Source: Rhodocaloribacter litoris (lineage in GTDB: Bacteria > Bacteroidota > Rhodothermia > Rhodothermales > ISCAR-4553). Taken from it: a stretch of 64,000 nucleotides of DNA. The stretch covers positions 3,892,400-3,956,399 of the forward strand of contig NZ_CP076718.1 in NCBI RefSeq assembly GCF_011682235.2, written 5' to 3'. Below, piece after piece: positions 1 to 9,716 of the stretch; position 1 is the stretch's first letter, and each line of letters opens with the position of its first letter. The notes beneath the pieces are model-generated. The model was given only the letters and a program-made list of their open reading frames with translations, did no database searches and was not told where the DNA came from. Both the position numbers and the translations under genes were made by a program.

Positions 1-700
1 CGAAGAGCACCAGCGGTTCGCCGGAAGCCACCTCGCCATAGGTGCGGTGCAGGCGTTGCAGGATCGTGTTGCCCACGAAGCATTTGATGGCGCGGCCGTT
101 GCGGGCTTTCTCGAACGCCTGGCGCGGGATGTTGGTGATGCAGTTGCCGAAGCGGTCCACGTGGACGACCCAGCCCTGGATACCTTCCTCGTCGATGAGG
201 GGGAGGGCCCAGTGCAGCGGCTGGAGTGTTTCGATGGGTGTGCCGACGTCGGCCAGGGTGCGCCCGGCCGTCAGGTGTGCCGCGACCGGGGCGAAGATGT
301 CCCGCCCGTGGAACGTGTCGCTCGGCGAAGGGGTGCGCCAGAAGGCGGGCCGGTTCAGTTCCACGGCTTCGTCGGGCGGGCCGTCGAGCAGCAGGGGGAA
401 GAGGCCGTTGTCGGCCCCCACGAACCAGTGGCCTCCCTTGCGGAGGGCGACGGCCCGGCGCCGGGTACCGACCCCGGGATCGACGACCACCAGGTGCACC
501 GTGCCGTCCGGGAAGTACGGGACCGCGCCCCGGAGCACGAACGCGGCTTCCATGACGTCCTGCGGGGCGATCTCGTGCGTGATGTCGACCATCGTCACCG
601 ACGGGTTGATGGACAGCACCGTGCCCTTCATGGCCGGGACGTAGGCGTCGCGCGTGCCGAAGTCGGTCGTGAGGGTGAGCAGGCGAGCAGGAGCAGTCAT
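1..700 (-). CDS. SAM hydroxide adenosyltransferase (DUF62 family), 3' end outside window
   Basis: The minus strand reads open from this ATG to the window edge (about 233 codons, no stop). The product begins MTAPARLLTLTTDFGTRDAY and carries the family hallmarks TTDFGTRDAYV, VVDPGVGT, FHGRDIFAPVAA and VDRFGNCITNI. The family hydrolyses S-adenosylmethionine to adenosine and methionine through an activated hydroxide. Roughly the last tenth of a typical 260-270 residue protein is missing on the left. An in-frame ATG 12 bases upstream (712) is an alternative start; I chose the one closer to the conserved LTTDFG start of homologues. The gene is divergent from the GbsR/MarR regulator across about 220 bp. 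The cellular role of the family is poorly understood. Confidence 0.88.
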   Translation of the reverse strand, partial: MTAPARLLTLTTDFGTRDAYVPAMKGTVLSINPSVTMVDITHEIAPQDVMEAAFVLRGAVPYFPDGTVHLVVVDPGVGTRRRAVALRKGGHWFVGADNGLFPLLLDGPPDEAVELNRPAFWRTPSPSDTFHGRDIFAPVAAHLTAGRTLADVGTPIETLQPLHWALPLIDEEGIQGWVVHVDRFGNCITNIPRQAFEKARNGRAIKCFVGNTILQRLHRTYGEVASGEPLVLF

Positions 701-923
701 AGACAGGTTCATCCGGGGCTGGAGGGACACGTTCGGGGCGTTACCCCGGTTTCTCTCCAGCGTTTCAAGGGCGGGAAGGCCGCCCCTGTTTTCAATGATC
801 GTTGAAAAAAGGTGGAACAGCGCCGCATGGCGTCAGTCATAGAGGCATCACCATGGTCGGTGCCGGAGGCCGGGTACGCCGCAGGGGACGGTGCCGGCCC
901 GTGGAAGATACGCCGTTTGGACG

Positions 924-1547
924 ATGAGCGAGCAACAGGATCCGCGTTCGAATCATGCCCTGGAGGCGCCCTCGCCTCGTTACCGGGAGGCGCTCGAGCG
1001 GTTCGTGCTCTTCTGGGGCGAGATGGCTTCCAACTGGGGCATCAACCGGACGATGGCGCAGATTCACGCGTTGCTCTATGCCTGTGAGGATCCGCTTGAC
1101 ACCGACGAGATCATGGCACGGCTGAAGATCAGCCGGGGCAACGCCAACATGAACCTGCGCTCGCTCATGAACTGGAACCTGGTTCGCAAGGTGCACCAGC
1201 CCGGCTCGCGCAAGGATTTCTATACGGCCGAGAAGGACGTCTGGCAGATCACGGCACAGATCATCAAGGAACGCGAGCGCCGGGAGATCAAGCCCGTCAA
1301 ACAGCAGCTCCGCGAATGCCGGGAGCTGCTCACCGGGGCCCGCGAGGAGGCCTCCTGTGCGGAGCTCGGCACCTATGAGCGTCGGCTCTGCGAGCGCATC
1401 GACAACCTGATGGAGCTCATGGAAGTGTTTGAGGGTTTCTCCCGGGCCCTGCTGCCGTTCATTCAGGAACAGAATGCCCCCATGATCCGGCAGTTCATCC
1501 AGATCGCAGAGGAGTTCCACAGTACGTCGTCGACCTCCGGTGAGTGA
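924..1547 (+). CDS. GbsR/MarR family transcriptional regulator
   Basis: This 207-residue protein has an N-terminal winged-helix domain with the typical GbsR pattern: WGINRTMAQIHALLY, then a recognition region LKISRGNANMNLRSLMNWNLV and wing residues PGSRKDFY. It ends in a long charged helical region (about residues 110-200). GbsR-type regulators usually control osmolyte or membrane-stress genes; the target here is unknown. I preferred the ATG giving MSEQQDPR to a start 33 bases earlier, because the upstream residues have no family resemblance. Its stop overlaps the GTG start of the downstream histidine kinase by 8 bases, which implies translational coupling and a shared operon. Confidence 0.85.
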   Translation: MSEQQDPRSNHALEAPSPRYREALERFVLFWGEMASNWGINRTMAQIHALLYACEDPLDTDEIMARLKISRGNANMNLRSLMNWNLVRKVHQPGSRKDFYTAEKDVWQITAQIIKERERREIKPVKQQLRECRELLTGAREEASCAELGTYERRLCERIDNLMELMEVFEGFSRALLPFIQEQNAPMIRQFIQIAEEFHSTSSTSGE

Positions 1548-3279
1548 CCGCGCCATGCCTACCGGTACACGGGTAATGTTACCGTTCAACGAGGTGCTGC
1601 GGGCGTTGCGGGCAATTCATGCCAAGATCCTGCTCGAGCCCGACCGCGTCCGCATCCTGGAGCACATCGCCACCACGGCCATGACGATCTTCCGGGCGGA
1701 TGCCTGCCGCATCCACCGCTACGACGCGCAGACCGGGGCGTTCCAGCGCGAGGCCAGCGTGGGGCTCGGGGCCGAATGGAAACACCTGCCTCGCCGGGAC
1801 GGCACGGGGGCCCGGGCGCTGAAGACCGGCAGCCACGTCTGGGTGGACGATCCGGTCCGGCTCAACCCGGTGGTGCGCAAGGCCGGCATCACCCGTTCCG
1901 GCGTCTTCCCGCTCCACCCGAAAGGCGCCCGGCCCGTGGGGGTGCTCTACCTGCACTACCGCGAGCATCCCGGTTTCTCGGAAGAAGAACGCGACCTGGT
2001 CTATCATTTCGCCTACCACGCCGGCCTGGCGATCCAGCTGGCGGAACTCCGGGAGAGCGACAGGCGCCACATCCAGGACCTGGAGGCCCTGCGCGAGGCC
2101 GTCTTCTCCGTCGCCGAGGCCGCCACGCTGCGGGGTGCCCTCCTGCGCGTGGCGGATCGGGCGATGCGGGTGCTCCATGCCGATGCCGCCATCCTGTATC
2201 CCTGGGACGAGAACGAGCGCACGCTCGACCGGGAACTGGTCGTCGGGGCCGGGCTCGACATGGACCGTTTCCGCATCGCCCCGCCCCGGCCCAACGGCCT
2301 CACCCACACCCTGATGCGGGCCGGGACGCTGGTCGTCGAAAACCTGGCACACCTGACGCCCGAACAGGCGCACCTGGTGGCCAACCTGCGAAGCCACATC
2401 ATGGAGCCGAACGGCCTGTGCGCCTTCATCGGTGTCGCCCTCCAGGTGGCCAAACGGAGTGTGGGGGTGCTCTATGTCTTTTTCCGGGCACCGCACACGC
2501 CGAGCCTGGAGGAACTCAACACGATTCGCATCTTCGGCGAGATGGCGGCCACCCGCATCGAACTGGCCAAGCTCTCCGAGGCGCAGCGCAAGGCCGCCAC
2601 GGCCGAGGCCATCGCCACGCTCAGCGCCGCCGCCGCCCAGTTTGCCCACAAGATGGCCAACGTCGCCGGCACCGTGCCCATGATCATCGACGACATCGTG
2701 CACAAGCTGCGGGCCATCGGCGTCGAGGACGACGGCATCCTGGCCCGGCTGGATCACCTCCGGGAGGACACGCTCGGCCTCATGGAGATGGCCGACCAGC
2801 TCCGCCTGCGCGACATCGGCAAACCCGAACCGGTCGATCTGGGACAGGTTGTCGAAAAGGCCGTCAAGGCGGCCCACGTCCGCAGCCTCAACCCGGACCT
2901 GCAGGTGCATAACGCGGTGCCCCCGGGCACGACGCAGGTGCTCGCCGCCGAGGTGCTGCTCGTCGACATCATCGTAAACCTGCTCCACAATGCGGCCCAG
3001 GCCGGTGCCCGGCGGATCGAACTCTCGGCCAGCCTGCGCCCCGAGGACGAGATGGCCGACCTGCACGTCCGGGATGATGGCTCGGGTATCGCCCCGGAGG
3101 ACCAGGAAAAGGTGTTCATGCCCCTCTACTCGACCAAGGAGCGCGCCGAGTCGGATCCGCACGGGATCGGGCTGTGGGCCTCCCGTTACCAGATCGAACG
3201 GATGGGTGGTGAGATCACCCTGGAAAGCACGCCGGGCGTTGGCACTTGCTTCACGATTTCCCTTCCCGTACCCGGATAA
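1540..3279 (+). CDS. Sensor histidine kinase with two GAF domains
   Basis: The 579-residue protein has no obvious membrane segment and is probably cytosolic. Two GAF-like sensory domains span about residues 35-175 and 185-345. A dimerization/phosphoacceptor region follows with the candidate histidine H370 (in QFAHKMANVAG), then a HATPase domain (about 430-579) with an N box (NLLHNAAQAG), a G1 box (DDGSGIAPED) and a G2 box (PHGIGLWASR). The GTG start overlaps the upstream regulator gene; ATG at 1555 is the alternative. A single-domain response regulator follows 48 bp downstream and is the likely partner. The GAF ligand cannot be read from the sequence. Confidence 0.88.
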   Translation: MSDRAMPTGTRVMLPFNEVLRALRAIHAKILLEPDRVRILEHIATTAMTIFRADACRIHRYDAQTGAFQREASVGLGAEWKHLPRRDGTGARALKTGSHVWVDDPVRLNPVVRKAGITRSGVFPLHPKGARPVGVLYLHYREHPGFSEEERDLVYHFAYHAGLAIQLAELRESDRRHIQDLEALREAVFSVAEAATLRGALLRVADRAMRVLHADAAILYPWDENERTLDRELVVGAGLDMDRFRIAPPRPNGLTHTLMRAGTLVVENLAHLTPEQAHLVANLRSHIMEPNGLCAFIGVALQVAKRSVGVLYVFFRAPHTPSLEELNTIRIFGEMAATRIELAKLSEAQRKAATAEAIATLSAAAAQFAHKMANVAGTVPMIIDDIVHKLRAIGVEDDGILARLDHLREDTLGLMEMADQLRLRDIGKPEPVDLGQVVEKAVKAAHVRSLNPDLQVHNAVPPGTTQVLAAEVLLVDIIVNLLHNAAQAGARRIELSASLRPEDEMADLHVRDDGSGIAPEDQEKVFMPLYSTKERAESDPHGIGLWASRYQIERMGGEITLESTPGVGTCFTISLPVPG

Positions 3280-3327
3280 CGTATCTTCGGTTGTATCCTG
3301 CAGGCCAAATCAAACCGAGGTTCTTGT

Positions 3328-3771
3328 ATGCAGCAAAAAGAGGAAGTGCTTCTGGTCGAAGACGAGCGCGCATGGCAACGCGAGCTGAAGCGTATCCTGG
3401 AGGAGGGGGGATATGCCGTGCGCGTCGTGGACAACTACGAGGACGCCGTCAGGGTGTTGAAGGAGCATGCCGTGAAGGTGGCGGTGGTGGACGTGAGCCT
3501 CAACCCCGGCGATGCCTACGACCGGCAGGGGCTGGCCGTCATGGCCGAGGCGGGATTGCCGGTGGTGTGTGTCAGCGGATACCTCGGCGAGGAAGAGGTC
3601 AAGGCGCTGCTCCGGGACGGCAAGGCCGAGTGGTTCTTTGCCAAGCAGTCGTTTGCCGGCAAGGAGAAGCGCTTCCTGGATGCGGTCGGGTACTCGCTCG
3701 TCGTGGCCCGGCACGAGATCAGCGAGCGGTGGCGTATCATCGAGCACCACCTGCTCGCACGCGGCGACTGA
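3328..3771 (+). CDS. Single-domain response regulator
   Basis: The 147-residue receiver protein has the acidic pair E11/D12 in LLVEDERAW, phosphoacceptor D55 in VAVVDVSLNP, a switch serine in VCVSGYLG and a conserved lysine in FFAKQSF. There is no output domain, only a short helical tail. It lies directly after the GAF histidine kinase and probably receives phosphate from it, acting through protein contact. A TATCTT box at 3282-3287, 41 bp before the start, could give it its own promoter. Confidence 0.87.
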   Translation: MQQKEEVLLVEDERAWQRELKRILEEGGYAVRVVDNYEDAVRVLKEHAVKVAVVDVSLNPGDAYDRQGLAVMAEAGLPVVCVSGYLGEEEVKALLRDGKAEWFFAKQSFAGKEKRFLDAVGYSLVVARHEISERWRIIEHHLLARGD

Positions 3772-3809
3772 GCCGGCTCCGGGAAGGTGCTCCAGAGACG
3801 CAAGGAAGC

Positions 3810-4190
3810 ATGTCCACCAGGGAGATCGGGGATCGCGGCGAGGCGCTGGCCGCCGCCTACCTCGAAAAGCAGGGTTATCGCATCCTCGAACGGAATTACC
3901 GCTTCGAACGGGCCGAGGTGGATCTGGTCTGTTTCGAACCGGCAGCGCGCTATGAAGAAGGGGGTGACCTCGTCTTCGTCGAGGTGAAGACGCGCACGGG
4001 ACTCGGCTACGGGCGGCCCGAGGAAGCCGTCTCCGAGGCCAAGCGGCGCAGCCTCATCAAGGCGGCCGAAGCCTATCTGCACGAGCACCGCATGGACGGG
4101 ATGCCCTGCCGCTTCGACGTGGTGAGCGTGCTCCTCGGCGAGGGCGAGCCGCAGATCGAACACTTCAAGGATGCGTTCTGGAAATTCTGA
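3810..4190 (+). CDS. yraN: YraN family (UPF0102) endonuclease-like protein
   Basis: The 126-residue protein starts MSTREIGDRGEALAAAYLEK and contains the family core AEVDLVCFE and DLVFVEVKTR, a restriction-endonuclease-like fold with the D...ExK acidic-lysine signature. A conserved phenylalanine-rich C-terminus (HFKDAFWKF) follows. The length matches the usual 115-130 residues. The function of the family is unproven; in many genomes it lies near rnhB or signal-peptidase genes, but here it follows a two-component system. The long in-frame upstream extension is rejected because it covers the response regulator gene. Confidence 0.9.
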   Translation: MSTREIGDRGEALAAAYLEKQGYRILERNYRFERAEVDLVCFEPAARYEEGGDLVFVEVKTRTGLGYGRPEEAVSEAKRRSLIKAAEAYLHEHRMDGMPCRFDVVSVLLGEGEPQIEHFKDAFWKF

Positions 4191-4225
4191 CCCCGGACGG
4201 CTTTTTCCGGAGGCCGGGCGCCCGT

Positions 4226-5257
4226 TCACCCTTCGGCCACGTCGCCCGCCGGGGGCTCGGCGGGTGTGACCTCGACGACGATGGGCTCGCTCATCCCGCC
4301 GCCCGGCTGCGACGTCTCGACGGTGAGGTTGAGGCGGGAAGGCCGGGTCAGGTCTCCCGCGCCCAGGTGCACGAGCAGCTGGTCCGGCGCGACGAACTCC
4401 GTCTTGCGGGCAATGCCGTTGATGCGCACGACTGACTTGCCCTCTACGAAGTGTTTGCCGTGCACGGTGAGTACCTGATCGCTGCCGCCGGCGGCCACCC
4501 GGTCCGGCTCGACCCGGCTGACGACCGGCTTCGGGTAGGGCGGCGGGGTCTGCCGGGTGCGGAAGATCGTGTCGAAGACCTCACCGAGTTTGTCCGAAGC
4601 CTGGCGGGAGAACATCCCCACCAGCCCCGAGAGCCCGACGACACCGAAGACGTTCAGCCGTTCGAAGAGGCTCTCGTCGTCGCCGGGGCCTCCGATCGAG
4701 ATCGCGAGCAGGCCGCCGCGTACGGCGAAGTAGACGATCAGGGCCAGGACGGCACCGACGAACGGCCGCATCACGTACCACCACGTCCAGGAGGCCGCAA
4801 AGGTCTTGTTGCCGACGTGATGGGTGAACGAGTTGGCGGCGTGCAGGAAGCTGCCGAAGGCGCCCGCGCACAGGACGAGCAGGATGAGCCGGATCTCGGG
4901 GTTGTCCCACGGCGAGGGACGGGCAGGGGGCTCCGGGGTGGCGGCCTGCCGGCGTGCCGGCGGTGCGCCGGAGCGCCGGAGGGCCACGGTGAGGACAGCC
5001 GCTGGCCGGATCGTCGTGTCTGCCGGCGCTACCTGCGCCGTGTCGGCCTGCGCGGGCACGCCCGCCGCACCGGTCGGCGCGGCCGGCCAGAAGCGCACCA
5101 TCAGGAAGAAAAGCGCCACCGGGAGAGCGGCCAGGTAGAGCCCCAGCAGGAAGATTCTGATCCTGTAGCCGGGCGGCTTTTTCGGTTCTTCCAGGTCCTC
5201 GGAAAGAGGGGGCTCGGATTTCGGGGAGGCGGGCAGGGAAGGACGAGCATCGTTCAT
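4226..5257 (-). CDS. Membrane protein with C-terminal IPT/TIG domain
   Basis: The 343-residue protein has a charged, proline-rich N-terminus and a first membrane helix at about 33-55. A low-complexity Ala/Pro/Thr linker (57-118) follows, then hydrophobic segments at about 121-142, 163-187 and possibly 203-217. The C-terminal immunoglobulin-like TIG domain (about 243-335) shows the typical P-x-V-x-x-V-x-P start (KPVVSRVEPDRVAAGG) and the pattern VHGKHFVEG...VRINGIA. TIG domains usually act as binding modules at the cell surface. I do not recognise a specific family. The gene converges on yraN with 35 bp between stops and is divergent from the endonuclease V gene. Confidence 0.8.
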   Translation of the reverse strand: MNDARPSLPASPKSEPPLSEDLEEPKKPPGYRIRIFLLGLYLAALPVALFFLMVRFWPAAPTGAAGVPAQADTAQVAPADTTIRPAAVLTVALRRSGAPPARRQAATPEPPARPSPWDNPEIRLILLVLCAGAFGSFLHAANSFTHHVGNKTFAASWTWWYVMRPFVGAVLALIVYFAVRGGLLAISIGGPGDDESLFERLNVFGVVGLSGLVGMFSRQASDKLGEVFDTIFRTRQTPPPYPKPVVSRVEPDRVAAGGSDQVLTVHGKHFVEGKSVVRINGIARKTEFVAPDQLLVHLGAGDLTRPSRLNLTVETSQPGGGMSEPIVVEVTPAEPPAGDVAEG

Positions 5258-5578
5258 GGGCAGAGGCGAGGCAACATCCGTTCGCCGGTTTTCTTTCGTC
5301 GGGGGAAGGGTTACGGGCGCTGCAGGTCTGTCCTAACTATCGCTTTGTGCGGATAAAAACAAGGGCTTGTGCCGGAAGCGGCGGGAAAAGGGTTCCGGCT
5401 ACCTGCTTCCGGGGTGGAGAGGACGGGTCGGAAGGTGGGAGGCGGCGTTCGCATAGAACTTACGCGGTTGAGCCCTGCTCAGTGGTATACCCTGAACTCG
5501 ATCCGGTGCCGGGACACCGCCGCTCCTTCCGGCGGAAGTCGTATCTTCTCCGGTCCTTCTTTTCATTGCACGCGGTTC
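5258..5578. other. Divergent intergenic region between the TIG protein and nfi
   Basis: This 321-bp stretch holds no convincing gene. An in-frame extension upstream of nfi exists but lacks family residues. A TATCTT box at 5542-5547, 32 bp before the nfi start, is a candidate -7/-10 element. An AT-richer patch near 5335-5365 may hold the promoter of the minus-strand TIG gene. No RNA gene or terminator was recognised. Confidence 0.5.
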
Positions 5579-6244
5579 ATGTCGTTCGAACTTCATCATG
5601 CGCACCCGTGGGACGTTTCGCCGGAAGAGGCGGTGGCCCTGCAACGCCGGCTGGCGGCGCAGGTCCGGGCCGTACCCCTCGAAACGTCGCCGAAGACCAT
5701 CGCCGGGCTGGATGTGAGTGTCCGGGGGGACCGGGTGCAGGCGGCCGTCGTCGTGCTTTCCCTGCCGGAGCTTACCGTCGTCGACACGGCCGTCTGGGGT
5801 GGGCCGGTGACGTTCCCCTACATTCCCGGATTGCTCAGCTTTCGTGAGATCCCGGCCGTCCTGCCGGCGCTCGAACGCCTGCGCGTCTGCCCGGACGTGT
5901 TCATGACCGACGGCCAGGGGGTTGCCCATCCGCGCCGGCTGGGCCTGGCGGCCCATCTGGGCGTCCTGCTCGAACGGCCCGTCTTCGGCGTTGCCAAGAC
6001 GCGGCTCTGGGGCACCCACACCGCCCCCGGGCACGAACGCGGCGCGACGGTCCCCCTGCTGGATGACGACGAAGTCATCGGCGCCGTCGTGCGGACGCGG
6101 GCCGGCGTCAAACCCGTCTACGTGAGCATCGGTCACCGCATCACCCTGGAGGAGGCCGTCCGCCTCACGCTGGCCTGCGCCCCGCGCTACAAGATCCCTG
6201 AACCGACACGGCGTGCCCATCACCTGAGCCGGGCCGGTTTTTAA
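5579..6244 (+). CDS. nfi: Endonuclease V (deoxyinosine 3'-endonuclease)
   Basis: The 221-residue protein is nearly the same length as E. coli Nfi (223). Catalytic acidic residues are in place: D45 in IAGLDVSV, E90 in PGLLSFREIPA and D111 in FMTDGQG with the downstream HPRRLGLAAHLG. The enzyme nicks DNA (and in some lineages RNA) one nucleotide 3' of hypoxanthine, starting alternative excision repair of deaminated adenine, a load that rises with temperature. The ATG giving MSFELHH was chosen because upstream residues do not resemble the family. Confidence 0.95.
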   Translation: MSFELHHAHPWDVSPEEAVALQRRLAAQVRAVPLETSPKTIAGLDVSVRGDRVQAAVVVLSLPELTVVDTAVWGGPVTFPYIPGLLSFREIPAVLPALERLRVCPDVFMTDGQGVAHPRRLGLAAHLGVLLERPVFGVAKTRLWGTHTAPGHERGATVPLLDDDEVIGAVVRTRAGVKPVYVSIGHRITLEEAVRLTLACAPRYKIPEPTRRAHHLSRAGF

Positions 6245-6288
6245 GGTATTGTTCGCAAATGTTTAGGATATTGTTAGCGGAACCGCCG

Positions 6289-6296
6289 TATCTTGG
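6289..6296 (+). promoter_or_regulatory. Putative -7/-10 box upstream of ino1
   Basis: TATCTTGG resembles the Bacteroidota -7 consensus TAnnTTTG with one mismatch. It lies about 100 bp before the inositol-phosphate synthase start. An AT-rich patch with several TTG triplets precedes it (6245-6275). Similar boxes precede several other genes in the window. Transcription data are lacking, so the call is tentative. Confidence 0.4.
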
Positions 6297-6397
6297 ACCG
6301 GCCGCCTGATGCCCTTCCGGTGCTGGATTTTCCGGAGAGGCGGGGAAGAACCGGCGGGTGTGAACGTTTTCCAGGTATTCCACAAAAAGGGATTTTC

Positions 6398-7723
<1,326 letters not shown>

Positions 7724-7736
7724 GCCGGAGGACTTC

Positions 7737-8489
7737 ATGCCGGAGAAACCACGCACGGGCGTCATCCTGGCGGCGGGCTTCGGCTCGCGCCTGCGGGGCG
7801 TCTCAAGCGAGACATCGCTCAAGCCGCTCACGCCGGTGGCGGGGCGCCCTCTGCTCCTGCGCACGCTCGACAGCCTGGCCGTGGCCGGCTGCCGGCGAGC
7901 TGTCGTCGTCCTGGGTCACGGCGCAGAGGACGTGCGGGACGCCGTCCGGGCCGCCTACGACGGCCCCCTCGAACTGTCGTTCGCCTTCAACCCGCACTAT
8001 GAGTTGAAGAACGGTGTCTCGGTGCTGGCGGCCCGCCCGTTCGTCGAGGGCACGTTCCTGCTCACCATGGCCGACCACGTCTTCGGGGACGAGGTGATGG
8101 CGCTGTCCGGCGGCCACACGCCCGCTCCGGGCGGGGCCACGCTGCTGGTCGATTACAAGCTCGACGCCATCTTCGACATGGACGACGCCACGAAGGTCCT
8201 CGAACGGGAGGGCCGCGTCGTGGACATCGGCAAGGCGATCCCGGAATACAACTGCATCGACACCGGGGCCTTCGTCTGCACCGAAGGGCTCCTGGATGCC
8301 CTCGAAGCCGTCTATGCCGCGCAGGGGGATGCCTCCCTCTCGGACGGCGTCGCCCGCCTGGCCGCCGAAGGCCGGATGTACGTGCTCGACATCGGCGACG
8401 GCTTCTGGCAGGATGTGGACACCCCGGCCATGCTCCGCCACGCCGAAACCATTCTCGAACAGCGGGAGCGGATCGGGGTGGACGGGTAA
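7737..8489 (+). CDS. Nucleotidyltransferase, probable CTP:inositol-1-phosphate cytidylyltransferase
   Basis: The 250-residue protein has a sugar-phosphate nucleotidyltransferase fold: the signature GVILAAGFGSRLRG at residues 8-21, the lysine motif SLKPLTPVAGRPLL, and LTMADHVFGDE, which replaces the usual DGD metal site. The sequence NPHYELKNGVSVLAA and the MADH motif are typical of inositol-1-phosphate cytidylyltransferases. Placement directly behind inositol-phosphate synthase supports the substrate, giving CDP-inositol. No membrane transferase domain is fused, unlike the archaeal IPCT/DIPPS proteins, so the acceptor step must be encoded elsewhere. Substrate choice is an inference from motif memory and context. 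Confidence 0.75.
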   Translation: MPEKPRTGVILAAGFGSRLRGVSSETSLKPLTPVAGRPLLLRTLDSLAVAGCRRAVVVLGHGAEDVRDAVRAAYDGPLELSFAFNPHYELKNGVSVLAARPFVEGTFLLTMADHVFGDEVMALSGGHTPAPGGATLLVDYKLDAIFDMDDATKVLEREGRVVDIGKAIPEYNCIDTGAFVCTEGLLDALEAVYAAQGDASLSDGVARLAAEGRMYVLDIGDGFWQDVDTPAMLRHAETILEQRERIGVDG

Positions 8490-8511
8490 CGAAACGCCGA
8501 ACCGGAAACGA

Positions 8512-8555
8512 AAGGCACCGGGCGACGGAACTCTTTCCGGCCGTCCCGGTGCCTT
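8512..8555 (+). terminator. Hairpin terminator after the inositol operon
   Basis: An 11-bp perfect stem (8512-8522 with 8545-8555, arms AAGGCACCGGG / CCCGGTGCCTT) is extended inside by ACGG/CCGT. It starts 22 bp after the nucleotidyltransferase stop. The T-run after it is weak (GTTTTC a few bases on), so termination may be partial or the element may act as an RNA stabiliser. Confidence 0.6.
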
Positions 8556-8585
8556 CAGCGTTTTCAACACCAGCCGGAACGCGAT

Positions 8586-8999
8586 ATGGACAAAGTGCGC
8601 AAGTCGGATGCGGAGTGGCGGGCGCTCCTCGATGAGGAGACGTACCGCATTACCCGGCAGAAGGGCACCGAGCGGGCCTTCACCGGGCGGTACTGGGACC
8701 ACAAGGAGAAGGGGCTGTACCGCTGCGCGTGCTGCGGGGCACCGCTCTTCGACAGCCGAACGAAGTACGACTCCGGCAGCGGCTGGCCGAGTTTCTACGC
8801 GCCCGTGGCGCCCGAGCGCGTGGCCACGGCGGAGGACCACAGCCTCTGGATGCGGCGCACGGAGGTACTCTGCGCCCGGTGTGACGCCCACCTGGGCCAC
8901 GTCTTCGACGACGGCCCGGCGCCGACGGGGCTGCGCTACTGCATCAACTCGGCCGCCCTCCGCTTCGAGCCGGAAGACGGATCCGGCGAGGCCGCCTGA
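8586..8999 (+). CDS. msrB: Peptide-methionine (R)-S-oxide reductase
   Basis: The 137-residue single-domain MsrB reduces methionine-R-sulfoxide in proteins. Two zinc-binding CxxC pairs are visible (C47/C50 and C96/C99), as are the substrate-binding stretch [11 protein letters not shown] and the catalytic cysteine C119 in [10 protein letters not shown]. No recycling cysteine at the position of many two-Cys forms is obvious. It stands alone after a hairpin terminator and converges with osmC, another oxidative-stress gene, with 23 bp between stops. Confidence 0.95.
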   Translation: MDKVRKSDAEWRALLDEETYRITRQKGTERAFTGRYWDHKEKGLYRCACCGAPLFDSRTKYDSGSGWPSFYAPVAPERVATAEDHSLWMRRTEVLCARCDAHLGHVFDDGPAPTGLRYCINSAALRFEPEDGSGEAA

Positions 9000-9022
9000 C
9001 GCGCTCGACGAGGACGGTTCGC

Positions 9023-9454
9023 TCAGCCGGTGAGCCGGGCGTCGAGGACGATCTCCGCGCCGGCGAGCACCTTCGAGACAGGACAACCTTTCTTGGCGGC
9101 TTCGGCTTTCTCGCGGAACGTCGCCTCGTCGATGCCCGGCACGTCGGCCTCGGTGTGCAGCTCGATCTTCGGGATGTGGAAGCCGCCCTCGGGGTGCTTT
9201 TGCAGGTGGACCCGGGCGGTCGTATGGACACGGCGGGGCGGGTGGCCGGCCTGGGCGAGCCCGTGCGAGAGCGCCATCGAGAAGCAGCCAGCGTGGGCCG
9301 CGGCGATCAGTTCCTCGGGATTGGTGCCCGTGCCTTCCTCGAAGCGGGAGGCGAACGAATAGGCACCCTCGAAGGCGCCGCCGCCGAATTTCATGGTTCC
9401 TTTTCCGGAAGGCAGGTCGCCTTCCCAGACGGCTTCGGCTGTGCGAACAGGCAT
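9023..9454 (-). CDS. osmC: OsmC family peroxiredoxin
   Basis: The 143-residue protein has the same length as E. coli OsmC. The two redox cysteines are C57 in AAHAGCFSMALS and C124 in AKKGCPVSKVL. These enzymes reduce organic hydroperoxides using lipoyl or thiol donors. I chose the ATG giving MPVRTAEAVW; a 45-residue upstream extension in frame lacks family similarity. It converges with msrB, so two oxidative-damage functions sit tail to tail. Confidence 0.92.
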   Translation of the reverse strand: MPVRTAEAVWEGDLPSGKGTMKFGGGAFEGAYSFASRFEEGTGTNPEELIAAAHAGCFSMALSHGLAQAGHPPRRVHTTARVHLQKHPEGGFHIPKIELHTEADVPGIDEATFREKAEAAKKGCPVSKVLAGAEIVLDARLTG

Positions 9455-9716
9455 GGTGAATCGTCGGGTTGTTTTCTGGATGAATCGGCTCGCGCGCAAT
9501 ATAGTACCGGGCCGGGAAAGTCGGTAGACGGGCAGGTAAAGCCCGGCTGCCGGCAACCCGTTCGGAACGAAGACCGCATGCCTGCACACAATCTTTGAAG
9601 ATCCCTGCCCGGGCGCCGTCGTACAAACGCGGCGACGTGGTGGGTCTTTTCGCCATTATCCACTACGTACCACGCCCTACGACCGCCCGGCCCGATCAAC
9701 CCAATGCGAGCGCGCT

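Noticed and set aside
1579-3162. 527-codon minus-strand frame opposite the GAF histidine kinase
   Set aside because: The kinase motifs are intact on the plus strand and the antisense product has no family features.
5369-5578. In-frame upstream extension of endonuclease V by 70 codons
   Set aside because: Conserved EndoV residues begin at MSFELHH; the extra residues look non-coding and would make the protein longer than the usual ~220 residues.
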